A stretch of DNA of 64,000 bases from Carboxylicivirga sp. (GCA_025210475.1 JAOARW010000068.1:1-64000); one strand, 5' to 3'; numbered from the stretch's first letter, positions 40,969 to 50,932 are shown. Numbers and translations: made by a program. The notes: generated from the sequence alone by a model not told the origin.

Positions 40969-43176
40969 ATGTCGAGATTGCATATTGTCGCTAATCGCTT
41001 ACCATATAGTTTGGTTAGGGAAGAAAACGGATTTAAACTGAATGAAAGTGTTGGTGGGTTGGCCACTGGAATGAAGTCGGTTTACACCGAATATGGTGGT
41101 AAATGGATTGGTTGGTCGGGTGTTAATTCTGATGACCTAACTCACGAAGAGTCGGCCGAAATAGATGCACGACTATCAGAGAAAAGCTGCGTAACGGTGC
41201 CACTAAGTGAGCAGGAGATATTGGAATACTACGAAGGCTTTAGTAATAAAACCATATGGCCATTGTTTCATTATTTTACACAATACGTCGAATACTCGCC
41301 TGCCAATTGGGAAACCTATAAGCGCGTTAATCAACGATTTGCCGATAAGGTTTTAGAAGTCGCGGAGGATGGTGACACGGTTTGGGTACACGATTACCAA
41401 CTTTTGCTGGTGCCTGAAATGATTAAGTCGGTAAAGCCTAATGTGACTGTGGGATTCTTCCTGCACATTCCTTTTCCTTCTTACGAGGTGTTTAGAATAC
41501 TACCCTGGCGTATGGAGCTGTTAAAAGGAATGTTGGGTTCAGATTTGCTTGGTTTCCATATTTATGACTACGAGCGTCACTTCCTGAGTTCGGTTCGACG
41601 TCTTTATGGTTATGAAATTGCTTTTAACGAAATTCATGCCGATGACCGAATTATAAAGGCCGATTCCTTCCCGATGGGCATCGATTACGAGAAGTTTAGG
41701 AAAACTTCGGCAGCTGTGATGCAAAAGACCATTCAGGAGCGCTCTGATTTGCATAAGGAGTTGGAGAAATACTTTATGACTTCGCCTGATCGTCGCCTGA
41801 TTTTATCCATAGATCGCCTGGATTATACCAAAGGTATTCCACAGCGCCTGAAAGCTTTCCGTAAGTTCATGGAAAAATATCCTGAGTTTCATGGTAAGGT
41901 AACTTTGGTAATGTTAGCTGTACCGAGTCGTGGACAGGTGGAAGAATACATGATTCTGAAGAAAGAAGTAGACGAGCTGGTTGGTAATATTAACGGTACC
42001 TATGGTAGCATCAATTATACGCCGGTTTGGTATTTCTATCGGGCCATGCCTTTTGAGAATCTGGTGGAGCTTTATAACCTGTCGGATGTGGCGCTGATTA
42101 CACCTTTACGCGATGGTATGAACCTGGTAGCGAAAGAATACGTAGCTTCCAGAGGTAATCAAACAGGGGTAATTGTATTAAGCGAAATGGCTGGTGTTTC
42201 GAAAGAAATGGGAGAGGCCATAACCATTAATCCGATCAACGAAGATGAAATTGCCGACGCACTAAATCGTGCATTAACAATGCCTTTGGAGGAACAGAAG
42301 GAGCGTATGGGATACCTTCAGGAGCGAATTCAACGTTACTCGGTATTTAAGTGGGCCGGTGAATTTGTAGATGCCCTGGAGAACGTTAAACGCATACAGA
42401 AAGAGTTTTTGGTTAAGAAGATCTCTAGCAGTGTATTTGAGGATATCAATAAAAAATACAAGTCGGCTAGCAAACGCGCTATCTTCCTGGATTACGACGG
42501 TACCTTGACTTCATTTCATAAAAATCCGCAGGAGGCAACGCCAAATGAGGAGTTATATACCATTTTGAACAGGCTGATTGCCGATCCACAAAATACAGTA
42601 ACCATAATCAGTGGCCGTGATCGCGATACATTGGAGAAGTGGTTTGCTGATGTGCCGATTAACCTGATTTGTGAGCATGGTGTTTGGTTGCGTAAATATG
42701 GCGAAGACTGGCAAACGCTTACCAATGTTAATAACGAATGGATGCCAGTGATTCGTCCAGTTTTAGAGCGTTTTGTAGATCGTACGCCAGGTTCTTTTAT
42801 CGAAGAGAAAAATTACTCGTTGGTATGGCATTACCGAAAAGCTGAACCGGAACAAAGTCTGATTCGCGCCAATGAATTAAAAGATGAATTACTTGATCTG
42901 GTGGGTAACCTGAATCTGGAGATCATGGAAGGAAGTAAGGTAATTGAGGTGAAAAGTGGCGGTATCAACAAAGGAATTGCTGCCAACCAGTTTATTAATA
43001 ATGCTGCTTACGATTACCTAATGGCGATGGGTGATGACTGGACAGATGAATACATGTTTAAGGAATTACCACAAGAAGCCATTACTGTTAAAGTGGGCAT
43101 ACAGCGAACCAGCGCCAATTATAAATTGGAGTCGGTGGATGCGGTTCGTAATTTCTTAAAAACGCTTGGTGATTAA
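40969..43176 (+). CDS. otsAB: Bifunctional trehalose-6-phosphate synthase/phosphatase
   Basis: A 735-residue fusion. Residues 1 to about 480 are a GT20 synthase: VANRLPYSL and GGLATGMKSVY near the N-terminus, WVHDYQLLLVPEM, FFLHIPFPSYEVFRILPWR (about 165-183), RLDYTKGIPQRLKAF and the C-terminal LRDGMNLVAKEYVA. Residues about 500-735 are a HAD-type trehalose-6-phosphatase with LDYDGTLTSF (nucleophile Asp about 508), TIISGRD and MGDDWTDEYMF. It makes trehalose from UDP-glucose and glucose-6-phosphate in one polypeptide, useful as osmolyte in a marine bacterium. The fusion is seen in other Bacteroidota and eukaryotes. Divergent from the GH15 gene. Confidence 0.95.
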   Translation: MSRLHIVANRLPYSLVREENGFKLNESVGGLATGMKSVYTEYGGKWIGWSGVNSDDLTHEESAEIDARLSEKSCVTVPLSEQEILEYYEGFSNKTIWPLFHYFTQYVEYSPANWETYKRVNQRFADKVLEVAEDGDTVWVHDYQLLLVPEMIKSVKPNVTVGFFLHIPFPSYEVFRILPWRMELLKGMLGSDLLGFHIYDYERHFLSSVRRLYGYEIAFNEIHADDRIIKADSFPMGIDYEKFRKTSAAVMQKTIQERSDLHKELEKYFMTSPDRRLILSIDRLDYTKGIPQRLKAFRKFMEKYPEFHGKVTLVMLAVPSRGQVEEYMILKKEVDELVGNINGTYGSINYTPVWYFYRAMPFENLVELYNLSDVALITPLRDGMNLVAKEYVASRGNQTGVIVLSEMAGVSKEMGEAITINPINEDEIADALNRALTMPLEEQKERMGYLQERIQRYSVFKWAGEFVDALENVKRIQKEFLVKKISSSVFEDINKKYKSASKRAIFLDYDGTLTSFHKNPQEATPNEELYTILNRLIADPQNTVTIISGRDRDTLEKWFADVPINLICEHGVWLRKYGEDWQTLTNVNNEWMPVIRPVLERFVDRTPGSFIEEKNYSLVWHYRKAEPEQSLIRANELKDELLDLVGNLNLEIMEGSKVIEVKSGGINKGIAANQFINNAAYDYLMAMGDDWTDEYMFKELPQEAITVKVGIQRTSANYKLESVDAVRNFLKTLGD

Positions 43177-43188
43177 GAATCGTAACGA

Positions 43189-43240
43189 TATAAAGTAAAA
43201 GCGGCGCATGAATTAAACCATGCGCCACTTTTACTTTATA
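43189..43240. terminator. Long-stem bidirectional terminator, otsAB/efflux operon
   Basis: A 22-base arm (43189-43210: TATAAAGTAAAAG then CGGCGCATG) pairs with 43219-43240 with a single C/A mismatch and an 8-base loop. It lies between convergent genes and ends thirteen bases from the efflux operon stop. Confidence 0.85.
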
Positions 43241-43252
43241 ACAGATTTCTAT

Positions 43253-44626
43253 CTACTGCCATCCTCCACCAAGAGTTTGGTAAAGTGTAATGTATGCTTC
43301 GAGAAGATCTTGTCGGTTTCCGGTTTGCAGCATCTGGGCATCAAATGCCTGTCGCTGGCTTTCCAAAAACTCAATGTAACTGGCAATACCTTTATCGTAT
43401 CGTTCACCAGATAACGATGCGGCTTCCATAGCGGCTTCCACATGCTCTTTAATAGCCGTTTCTTCTTCCTTTAAGGTTTCAATGGTATACAAGGCATCTT
43501 CCACCTCTCTGAAAGCATTTAATACGGTATTCTCATATTGATAAACAGCTGCTTCAGTTCTAGCTCGTTCGGCCTTCGCACGGTTCTTGTTTTTACCCCA
43601 GTTAAAAATTGGCCCCAATAAACTACCACTAATATTCCAGGCCGGATCACCATCGGTTAGTGTACTTAAATCATCACTGGCCAATCCGAACATACCAGTT
43701 AAACTTAAAGATGGCAGTCGGGCAGCTTGAGCTGCTCCAGCCAAGGCATTTTGAGCAACCAATTCTTGTTCAGCCACCAGGATGTCTGGCCTTCTGTTTA
43801 ACAAATCAGAAGGAATACCTGCAGGAATAGCTGGTATTGCACTGTATTGATTTAAATTACCTTCAAATTGGTGTAGCTGAGGATTTTCACCAATGAGAAC
43901 GCTTAACAGGTTGCGCGATTGTGCAGCTCCTCGTTTATACAATGGTATAGAAGTAGCTGCGATGGCCTTTTGTATTCTTGAATGATTAACATCAATGGCC
44001 GGAATAATACCCGCTTCGAAACGCTCTTTTAGAATCAGATACGAACTGTCGCGAATGGCATAGGTCTGTTCGGCAATAATAATTTTTTCCTGAAACTCCA
44101 TCACCTGAAAATAGGTGGAGGCTACTGTCGTTATCAAGGATAATTTAAGGGAATTCAAACCATATTCAGAGGCCAGGTATTGAGCTCTGGCAGATTCATT
44201 CATGCGGCGAAGCTTTCCCCAAAAGTCAATCTCCCAACTGGCCTGACCCATTATGTTGAAGGCATTGGATGGTTCAGGTAATTTTAAAGCCTGGAAATTA
44301 CCCCTGGCAGCAGAGCCGGTATAGTTAATCTGGGGTAATAACTCAGCTTTCTGAATTGCCAGTTGCAAACGGGCAGCTTCAACATTTTGAGCCGTTGCTA
44401 ATAAATCCTTGTTGTTTTTTAAGGCTTTTTTAATCAGAGTATCCAATACCGGATCATTGAATAATTGCCACCACTTCAAGGATTCGTTATAAGTTGTATC
44501 ATCGTAGGCAAACATAAAACTCGATGGCGATTCTATCTCTGGCCGAGAGTAATTCTTACCCATTTTACAACTGCTAATCACAAGTGCAAACAATGTGATT
44601 GATAGTATGTATTTTATTATCTTCAT
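43253..44626 (-). CDS. Outer-membrane efflux channel lipoprotein (TolC/OprM-NodT type)
   Basis: A 457-residue RND-associated outer-membrane factor. The signal ends at Cys20 (ALVISSCKMG), so it is lipid-anchored. The paired internal repeats of the family are visible: DPVLDTLIKKALKNNKDLL (about 58-76), SWEIDFWGKLRRMNESARAQ (about 129-148), LNRRPDILVAEQELVAQNA (about 280-298) and WNISGSLLGPIFNWGKNKNRAKA. It forms the trimeric duct through the outer membrane. Its ATG overlaps the stop of the RND pump gene by 4 bp (44623-44626). Confidence 0.93.
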   Translation of the reverse strand: MKIIKYILSITLFALVISSCKMGKNYSRPEIESPSSFMFAYDDTTYNESLKWWQLFNDPVLDTLIKKALKNNKDLLATAQNVEAARLQLAIQKAELLPQINYTGSAARGNFQALKLPEPSNAFNIMGQASWEIDFWGKLRRMNESARAQYLASEYGLNSLKLSLITTVASTYFQVMEFQEKIIIAEQTYAIRDSSYLILKERFEAGIIPAIDVNHSRIQKAIAATSIPLYKRGAAQSRNLLSVLIGENPQLHQFEGNLNQYSAIPAIPAGIPSDLLNRRPDILVAEQELVAQNALAGAAQAARLPSLSLTGMFGLASDDLSTLTDGDPAWNISGSLLGPIFNWGKNKNRAKAERARTEAAVYQYENTVLNAFREVEDALYTIETLKEEETAIKEHVEAAMEAASLSGERYDKGIASYIEFLESQRQAFDAQMLQTGNRQDLLEAYITLYQTLGGGWQ

Positions 44627-47600
44627 TCTGCTTCTTTCTTTTGGTTAGCTAAGGCTCTTTTTTCTTCATACTTGGCCAGTTTACCGATAAATACGAATAA
44701 CATCGGATACATCACTACTCCAAGTACAGTGGCAATGGTCATACCGCCAAGCAAAGCCATTCCCATCACTTTACGTGCTTCGGCTCCGGCACCCGATGCG
44801 GTAACCAAAGGTAGCACCCCTAATATGAACGAAAAGGCGGTCATCAAAATAGGACGGAAACGTAAACGAGCTGATTCGATGGCGGCATCAAAAAGACTTA
44901 ATCCCTCGTCGAATTTAATTTTAGCAAATTCCACAATTAAGATGGCGTTTTTGGCTGCCATGGCAATTAACATTACCAATGAGATTTGCATAAATACGTT
45001 ATTCTCAAAACTAGGACTGACAAAACGAGCCAACAATACAAATAACATGGCACCCAAAACGGCGAATGGTGTTCCTAGTAGAATACTGAAAGGTAATGAC
45101 CAGCTTTCGTACTGGGCTGCTAATATCAGGAATACAAATATTAAGGCAAAAACGAATACAATATTACCTGAGCCACTTGCTTTCTTTTCCTGGTACGACA
45201 TGTCTGCCCACTCGTAGCTCATGCCCGGTGGTAACACCTCATTGGCAACTTCTTCCAGTGCATTTAACGCCTGGGCTGAAGAGTAGCCTTGTGCCGGTGA
45301 GCCGGTAATTGACACCGATCGATATAAGTTGAATCGGTTGGTAAAATCTGCACCATAACTTTTTTCAACGGTAACCAGCGAGGATAAAGGTAAACTCTCA
45401 CCCTCCTTGTTTTTAACAAAGAACATGTTGAGCTGATCCCCATCCTGGCGATACTCTGGCGCCGCCTGAAGGTAAGCCTTATACAATCGGCCAAAACGGT
45501 TAAAGTCGTTGATATAAGCTCCACCAAGGAAGGCACTGATAGTCGTATATAAATCATTTAACTGCACACCGGCTTTTAATGCCTGATCGCGGTTAATGTT
45601 TAAGCGACGCTGTGGCACATTGGCCCGATAGGTGGTAAATATATTCGCTATTTCAGGCCTTTTCTGTGCTTCTGTTATAAAGGTGTTAGCTTGTTCAGCG
45701 AGATATTGCGGCGTATTACCTTGTTTATCTTGCAACATCAACGAGAAACCAGATCCACTACCAAGTCCCGGAATAGCCGGCGGACCAAAGGCGAATACCT
45801 GTGCCTCTTTAATATTCATATAGAATAGGTAATTGAGTTTTTGAGCCAACCAGTTAGCTTTCAAAAAGCGATCGCTCCAATTTTTAAGCGAGATAAACAT
45901 CACTCCGGAGTTGGTTGACATACTTCCCGATAGTAAATTAAATCCGGATGCTCCAGAAACACTTTCAATCTCCTCAACGTCTGCCAAAATGTTATTCACA
46001 TCGTCCATTATTTTTTGGGTCCGTGGAAGAGAGGCTGCGTCAGGTAACTGGATATTGACAAATAAATAACCCTGATCCTCTTCGGGAATAAATCCACCCG
46101 GAACAAAACGGCCAACAATAAAGATTAAAACAACTGTAGCGCCAATAAATAACATACTGCGAGTAATTTTTCTCGCCATAATGTTAGTGACCTTCATGTA
46201 TTTTACTGAGGTACGATCAAAAGCTTTGTTGAATGACTTAAAGAAACGACCCAGTATTCCCCCTGGCAATTCCGGTTTACGCAATAATATGGAAGCCAGT
46301 GCCGGCGATAAGGTTAAAGCATTAACCGATGAAAAACAAACCGAAACAGCTACTGTAATGGCGAACTGCTGATACAAGCGGCCCGTGATGCCGCCCATAG
46401 AGGCAACCGGAATAAATACCGCAATTAATACAAGCGTTGTTGCAATAACAGGTGCTGTCACTTCTTTCATGGCAGCGATGGTTGCTTCGCGTCGGTTCAT
46501 CCCTTTTTCGATGTTAACCTGCACGGCTTCCACCACCACAATGGCATCATCTACCACAATACCAATGGCAAGCACTAAGCCTAAGAGCGATAGGGTATTA
46601 ATGGTAAAACCAAGCATTGGGAATACCGCAAAGGCACCAATAAGCGATACCGGAATGGCTATGGTCGGAATTAAAGTGGCGCGCCAATCCTGAATAAATA
46701 AGAATACAACAAGAATTACCAAAATAAGTGCCACAACTAAAGTAATGGCCACTTCTTTAAGACCGGCTGTAATAGGAGCTGTTGCATCCAGAGCAACATC
46801 ATACATAACGCCCTCAGGAAAAGAGGTGGATAATTCATCCATGGTTCGGATAATTTCTTTACCCATTTCAACGGCATTGGTACCGGGCGACTGGTAAATT
46901 GTTATCAAGGCACAGGCCTTACCCTGGAATCGTGCATCTGTATTGTAGTTTTCCGTTCCCAGTTCAATGTCTGCAACATCTTTTAATTTCACCTGGCTAC
47001 CATCCGGATTAGTACGAATGGCCACTTCTCCAAATTCATCTTCCGTTACCAATCGATCAGGAAGAGTGACTGTATAGGTTAATTCCGTTCCCGGCGGAGC
47101 TGGTTCGGCACCAAATTTACCACCCGGCACAATCACATTTTGTTCACGGATGGATGCCATAATTTCAGGGACAGTAAGGTTGAGCTGAGATAAACGATCA
47201 GGTTTAATCCAGATTCGCATGGAATAATCACTTGCACCCATTACCTGTACACGACCAACACCCTGAATACGAGCCAGGATATCCTGTATATTAATGATCG
47301 AATAGTTGCCTAAGAATTGCTGATCGTATTGTCCATCGCTATATACAGCTAAAGCCATTACAATACTACTCATACTTTTCTGAGTGGTCACACCCAGGCG
47401 CTTAACTTCCTCGGGTAATTTAGCTGTGGCCGCAGAAGCTCTGTTTTGTGCAAAAACGGTGTTCATATCCGGATCGGTACCCACTTCAAATGAGATATCG
47501 ATTGACATACTACCATCATTGGCATTGGTAGATTTCATGTAGAGCATGTTCTCCACACCATTGAGTTGTTGTTCAAGAGGTGTAGCCACCGATTGTTCTA

Positions 47601-47769
47601 CGTTTAATGCATTGGCACCAGTGTAATTGGCTCGCACCTGAACCATTGGCGGAGTGATATCCGGGAATTGCTCCATTGGCAATTGTAAAGCGGATAAACC
47701 TCCAACAATTAGAATTACAATGGCAATAACCATGGCCACAATGGGCCTTCTAACAAAGAAATTTCCCAT
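44623..47769 (-). CDS. RND-family efflux pump, HAE1 type
   Basis: A 1048-residue inner-membrane proton/drug antiporter. It starts MGNFFVRRPIVAMVIAIVIL with TM1, has two large periplasmic loops, and the proton-relay Asp pair in GLVLAIGIVVDDAIVVVEAV (about 397-416) within TM4. Late segments ILLGTPFAVLGAMLFVLLAR and MLIAMAAKNAILIVEFAK (about 930-947) carry the TM10 Lys/Asn. Length and motifs match AcrB/MexB-type hydrophobe/amphiphile exporters. The substrate is not readable. The gene starts 5 bp after the adaptor gene. No regulator gene is adjacent. Confidence 0.95.
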   Translation of the reverse strand: MGNFFVRRPIVAMVIAIVILIVGGLSALQLPMEQFPDITPPMVQVRANYTGANALNVEQSVATPLEQQLNGVENMLYMKSTNANDGSMSIDISFEVGTDPDMNTVFAQNRASAATAKLPEEVKRLGVTTQKSMSSIVMALAVYSDGQYDQQFLGNYSIINIQDILARIQGVGRVQVMGASDYSMRIWIKPDRLSQLNLTVPEIMASIREQNVIVPGGKFGAEPAPPGTELTYTVTLPDRLVTEDEFGEVAIRTNPDGSQVKLKDVADIELGTENYNTDARFQGKACALITIYQSPGTNAVEMGKEIIRTMDELSTSFPEGVMYDVALDATAPITAGLKEVAITLVVALILVILVVFLFIQDWRATLIPTIAIPVSLIGAFAVFPMLGFTINTLSLLGLVLAIGIVVDDAIVVVEAVQVNIEKGMNRREATIAAMKEVTAPVIATTLVLIAVFIPVASMGGITGRLYQQFAITVAVSVCFSSVNALTLSPALASILLRKPELPGGILGRFFKSFNKAFDRTSVKYMKVTNIMARKITRSMLFIGATVVLIFIVGRFVPGGFIPEEDQGYLFVNIQLPDAASLPRTQKIMDDVNNILADVEEIESVSGASGFNLLSGSMSTNSGVMFISLKNWSDRFLKANWLAQKLNYLFYMNIKEAQVFAFGPPAIPGLGSGSGFSLMLQDKQGNTPQYLAEQANTFITEAQKRPEIANIFTTYRANVPQRRLNINRDQALKAGVQLNDLYTTISAFLGGAYINDFNRFGRLYKAYLQAAPEYRQDGDQLNMFFVKNKEGESLPLSSLVTVEKSYGADFTNRFNLYRSVSITGSPAQGYSSAQALNALEEVANEVLPPGMSYEWADMSYQEKKASGSGNIVFVFALIFVFLILAAQYESWSLPFSILLGTPFAVLGAMLFVLLARFVSPSFENNVFMQISLVMLIAMAAKNAILIVEFAKIKFDEGLSLFDAAIESARLRFRPILMTAFSFILGVLPLVTASGAGAEARKVMGMALLGGMTIATVLGVVMYPMLFVFIGKLAKYEEKRALANQKKEAE

Positions 47770-47774
47770 AATGA

Positions 47775-48911
47775 CTATTGCTTATTACGTACTGATTTAA
47801 ACTCTTTTTCCTGAGGAACAATAACCATTCCCGACTGTACTTTATTAATGCCTTCAAGAATAACACGTTCGTTAGGCGAAAGTCCTGAGCGAATGACCAT
47901 CATATCCTGCAGCATTTCACCCACTTCAACGGCTCTGAATTCTATCTTATTTTCGGCATCAACCACATAAACGTTGTATTCACCCTGAACCTCTTGCAGG
48001 CATTTAACAGGTATTAATAAGGTTTCACTTGGGTCGTCGACTTTGATGCGAACGCGAGCAAATTGCCCGGGACGAACTAATTTATTCGGATTACCAAAAG
48101 AAGCCTGTACAAGCAAGGTTCCGGTAGTAGGATCAATATTTCGTCCGATAAAATCTACGTTTCCTAGTTCGGTATGTCGACTGCCATCAGCAAAAAACAA
48201 TTCAACTTCAGGTCTCTCTTCCCTTGGTCCATCTTCAATGGTGCGACGTGCCTTTTCATATTGTGCAATATTCAGGTATTGTAATTCCGTTAAGTGAAAC
48301 TGAACACGAATGGTATCCAATCGGGATACGGTGTTGAGTACCACAGGATTAGGCTCGCGTCCTACATAATCACCAACTTTAGCTTCTGAACGTCCGATAA
48401 TACCAGTTATTGGAGAAAAAATATTGGCATAACTACGTTGAATTTTTGCATAATCCAAAGAAGCTTCAGCGGCTTCGAGCGAGGCTTGTGCTGCCCCATA
48501 ACTGGCCACAGCCGCATCATAATCAGTTTGACTTACTGCATTGGTTTCGGCCAAAGGTTTATACCTCTTGTAGTCACTTTCTGCTTTAACCAGATTTGTT
48601 TTAGCCTGGGCAACCATACTTAACGCTTCGGCCACTTTGGCATCGAGCGGAGCCGGATCAATCGTATACAAAAGCTGACCTCTTTTAACATTTCCTCCTT
48701 CTTCAAAATGAATGCCTTCCAAATAACCATCAACCCTTGCGCGGATTGAAATATCAAATAAACCATAGGTTTGACCAATAAAGTCCTTTGCAATGGCTAC
48801 TTGTTCCGATTTGGCAGTGTAAACAGGTAGTTGTGGCGGGCCCATTTCTGGACGTTTGCTTTTACAACTAATCATGAATGCAATGACTAGTAGTGGTAAG
48901 AATAATCTCAT
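47775..48911 (-). CDS. RND efflux periplasmic adaptor lipoprotein
   Basis: A 378-residue membrane-fusion protein. With the ATG at 48911 it begins MRLFLPLLVIAFMISC, a lipoprotein signal with anchor Cys16; the ATG at 48923 adds only MIYT. The lipoyl halves flank a helical hairpin (AQAKTNLVKAESDYKRYKPL, YGAAQASLEAAEASLDYAKI), followed by SPITGIIGRSEAKVGDYVG and a beta-barrel domain ending in the membrane-proximal segment. Together with the two following genes it forms a tripartite AcrA-AcrB-TolC-like pump. Confidence 0.93.
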   Translation of the reverse strand: MRLFLPLLVIAFMISCKSKRPEMGPPQLPVYTAKSEQVAIAKDFIGQTYGLFDISIRARVDGYLEGIHFEEGGNVKRGQLLYTIDPAPLDAKVAEALSMVAQAKTNLVKAESDYKRYKPLAETNAVSQTDYDAAVASYGAAQASLEAAEASLDYAKIQRSYANIFSPITGIIGRSEAKVGDYVGREPNPVVLNTVSRLDTIRVQFHLTELQYLNIAQYEKARRTIEDGPREERPEVELFFADGSRHTELGNVDFIGRNIDPTTGTLLVQASFGNPNKLVRPGQFARVRIKVDDPSETLLIPVKCLQEVQGEYNVYVVDAENKIEFRAVEVGEMLQDMMVIRSGLSPNERVILEGINKVQSGMVIVPQEKEFKSVRNKQ

Positions 48912-49081
48912 AGTATAAATCATAATTTAGTTTCAATAATAGTTTTCGGATTAACCTCTCGTAAATGTATGCATTTTCGATCTATAGTTATGGTGTTGTT
49001 TGATAGTATTGTTGAATTTTTATTTGAAAACAGTGTACACTTATGATTGTTTAAATAATTAAGCAATTGCAATAACTAAAA

Positions 49082-49582
49082 ATGATTAATATGAGTCAAG
49101 TAAAAAAGATAATCAATCCGTTTAATACATATAAGGGCGATCAATATAATTGCATTGGTTGCTCACCGAATAATAAGAATGGGATACATTTGGAGTTTTA
49201 TGCAGATGAAGACACTGTTTTCAGCACCTGGTTACCCAAAGTTGATTTCGAAGGTTATAACAATGTGGTTCATGGTGGCATTCAGGCCACTCTAATGGAT
49301 GAAGTGGCCTGTTGGTATATCTATGCTATGATGGATACGGCAGGTGTTACCGGTAGAATTGACATTCGCTATCATCATCCGGTGTATATTTCTACTGGAG
49401 AAATTAAAATTATTGCCCGTTTGAAATCGCAAAAAGAAAGGTTGGCGGTAATAGAAACAGAGATACAGAACTCGAACGGAAAAGTTTGTAGTTCAGCATT
49501 GGTTGAATATGTTTTATTTCCAGCTAGGGTAGCACGTGTAAAATATAATTATCCGGGTAAGCAAGCTTTCTGGGAAAAGTAA
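49082..49582 (+). CDS. PaaI-type hotdog thioesterase
   Basis: A 166-residue acyl-CoA thioesterase. After CIGCSPNNKNGIHLEF (about 24-39), the fold signature NVVHGGIQATLMDEVACWY (about 60-78) places the catalytic HGG and Asp/Glu, followed by RIDIRYHHPVY (about 92-102). The N-terminal Cys-x-x-Cys pair is common in this subgroup. Start is ATG 49082; a second ATG lies three codons later. The substrate is unknown. It is divergent from the efflux operon and could be unrelated to it. Confidence 0.85.
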   Translation: MINMSQVKKIINPFNTYKGDQYNCIGCSPNNKNGIHLEFYADEDTVFSTWLPKVDFEGYNNVVHGGIQATLMDEVACWYIYAMMDTAGVTGRIDIRYHHPVYISTGEIKIIARLKSQKERLAVIETEIQNSNGKVCSSALVEYVLFPARVARVKYNYPGKQAFWEK

Positions 49583-49590
49583 AAAAAATC

Positions 49591-49624
49591 GCCCCGCTCA
49601 AGGGATAGAGTGTGAGAACGGGGC
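49591..49624 (-). terminator. GC-rich hairpin with T-tract on the minus strand
   Basis: GCCCCG (49591-49596) pairs with CGGGGC (49619-49624) and CTCA (49597-49600) with TGAG (49613-49616). The eight A before it become a T-run on the minus strand, so it looks like an intrinsic terminator reading leftward, though no minus-strand gene lies upstream. On the plus strand it lacks a T-run. Confidence 0.5.
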
Positions 49625-49872
49625 AAGGGGAAAACAACCTGTCAGGAAAGATGTAACGAATATAATGAAAAACGGTGGTTGTAAATGAGTGCAAATGATG
49701 CGTTTGTGACCAAATGGTTGTTTTCTTAGACTAAATTGGTATTTTATTCCATTAAAAACATTTATTATTATTTTTAATATTGATGTTACTATGCTGATTG
49801 GATTTTAATCTTATTTTTTTTGTAAGTATTAACAAAAACAGAAGACTAATAATATTTTCAACCATTTATAGT

Positions 49873-50772
49873 ATGAAAGTCTCATTCGTTTTCTGTTTAA
49901 TTGTATTAAGCTATTGGTTTCAGGAGTCAATAGTTTATGCGCAAGGTTGCAGCGATGCCGGTTTCTGCACCATTCATTCCGTTAAACCATCTCTTGAAAA
50001 GGAGAATAGTAGGAAATATCGCTTTAAAACAGGTGTGACCTACGGAATTGCGCAATACAATGTATCGGTTATTAATCCATACATGGAGTATTCCCAAAAT
50101 ATTGGGAATCTTTCTCTAAATGCTAAACTCTCATACGGTATACGATCAGGATCATTAGCCAATGTTGCCGATTTTAGTGATGTTATTATAAGTGGATCAT
50201 GGACCTCAGCGAAATGGTGGCATTTAACAGGAGGTGTAAAAGTGCCATTAAATAATGCTGATAAGAAGGAAAATGGCCAGTCTTTGCCAATGGCTTATCA
50301 AACAAGTTTAGGGACCACGGATATAATCATTGCAACAGGAGTAACACAAAACAAAGTTTCTATTAATGTGGCCTGGCAGCAACCATTGGTTCAAAATGGC
50401 AATTCTTTTCTGCCAGATTCAAATCCGGATGATCCAACTCAAGAAGATTACATTCCGACGAATGACTATATTAGAAAAGGGGATGTTTTACTCCGCTTAT
50501 CGCATTTGATGAATCTGAGTGATAAGCTGCGTTTATCATCAAGCCTGTTACCAATTTATCATTTGGGTAACGATCGGTATAGCGATATGAATGGTAAGCA
50601 ACAAATCATTGAAGGATCAAAAGGATTAACCTTAAATATAAATGCCTATATTCAGTTTCAATTAGCAAATAGTGATTACATCGAGTTAAATATTGGAGGT
50701 CCGGTAATTGCACGCGAAGTTCGCCCGGATGGCTTAAGCCAATTCGCAATAGCATTGGAGTATGGATTCTGA
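49873..50772 (+). CDS. Exported beta-barrel-like protein with a CSDAGFC motif
   Basis: A 299-residue protein. The ATG at 49873 gives the signal peptide MKVSFVFCLIVLSYWFQESI...YAQ, cleaved just before GCSDAGFCTIHS. This Cys-rich N-terminal motif followed by amphipathic strands (YRFKTGVTYGIAQYNVSVI, LSLNAKLSYGIRSG, VSINVAWQQPLVQNG, RLSSSLLPIYHLG) and a terminal Phe (IALEYGF) suggests an outer-membrane barrel with a short periplasmic or surface cap. I have seen the CSDAGFC start in hypothetical proteins of Bacteroidota but know no function for it. A metal or haem role for the cysteines is only a guess. It precedes the hybrid kinase by 160 bp. Confidence 0.6.
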   Translation: MKVSFVFCLIVLSYWFQESIVYAQGCSDAGFCTIHSVKPSLEKENSRKYRFKTGVTYGIAQYNVSVINPYMEYSQNIGNLSLNAKLSYGIRSGSLANVADFSDVIISGSWTSAKWWHLTGGVKVPLNNADKKENGQSLPMAYQTSLGTTDIIIATGVTQNKVSINVAWQQPLVQNGNSFLPDSNPDDPTQEDYIPTNDYIRKGDVLLRLSHLMNLSDKLRLSSSLLPIYHLGNDRYSDMNGKQQIIEGSKGLTLNINAYIQFQLANSDYIELNIGGPVIAREVRPDGLSQFAIALEYGF

Positions 50773-50932
50773 ATTATTTATTACCTGCCGGTTGTATTAA
50801 TACCTACTGAACATTTTTATAATAGATGGATAAGTTCGTTTTTTAATGCTTGAGTATCAATATCCAGACGATGATTAGTACTCTGTGAAAAATTATGGTA
50901 TATTTATTATTCAAATTTACCATGCGATTAAA

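Noticed and set aside
44672..45217. 181-codon plus-strand frame
   Set aside because: Antisense to the RND pump gene; Lys/Asn/Ser-rich shadow without family features.
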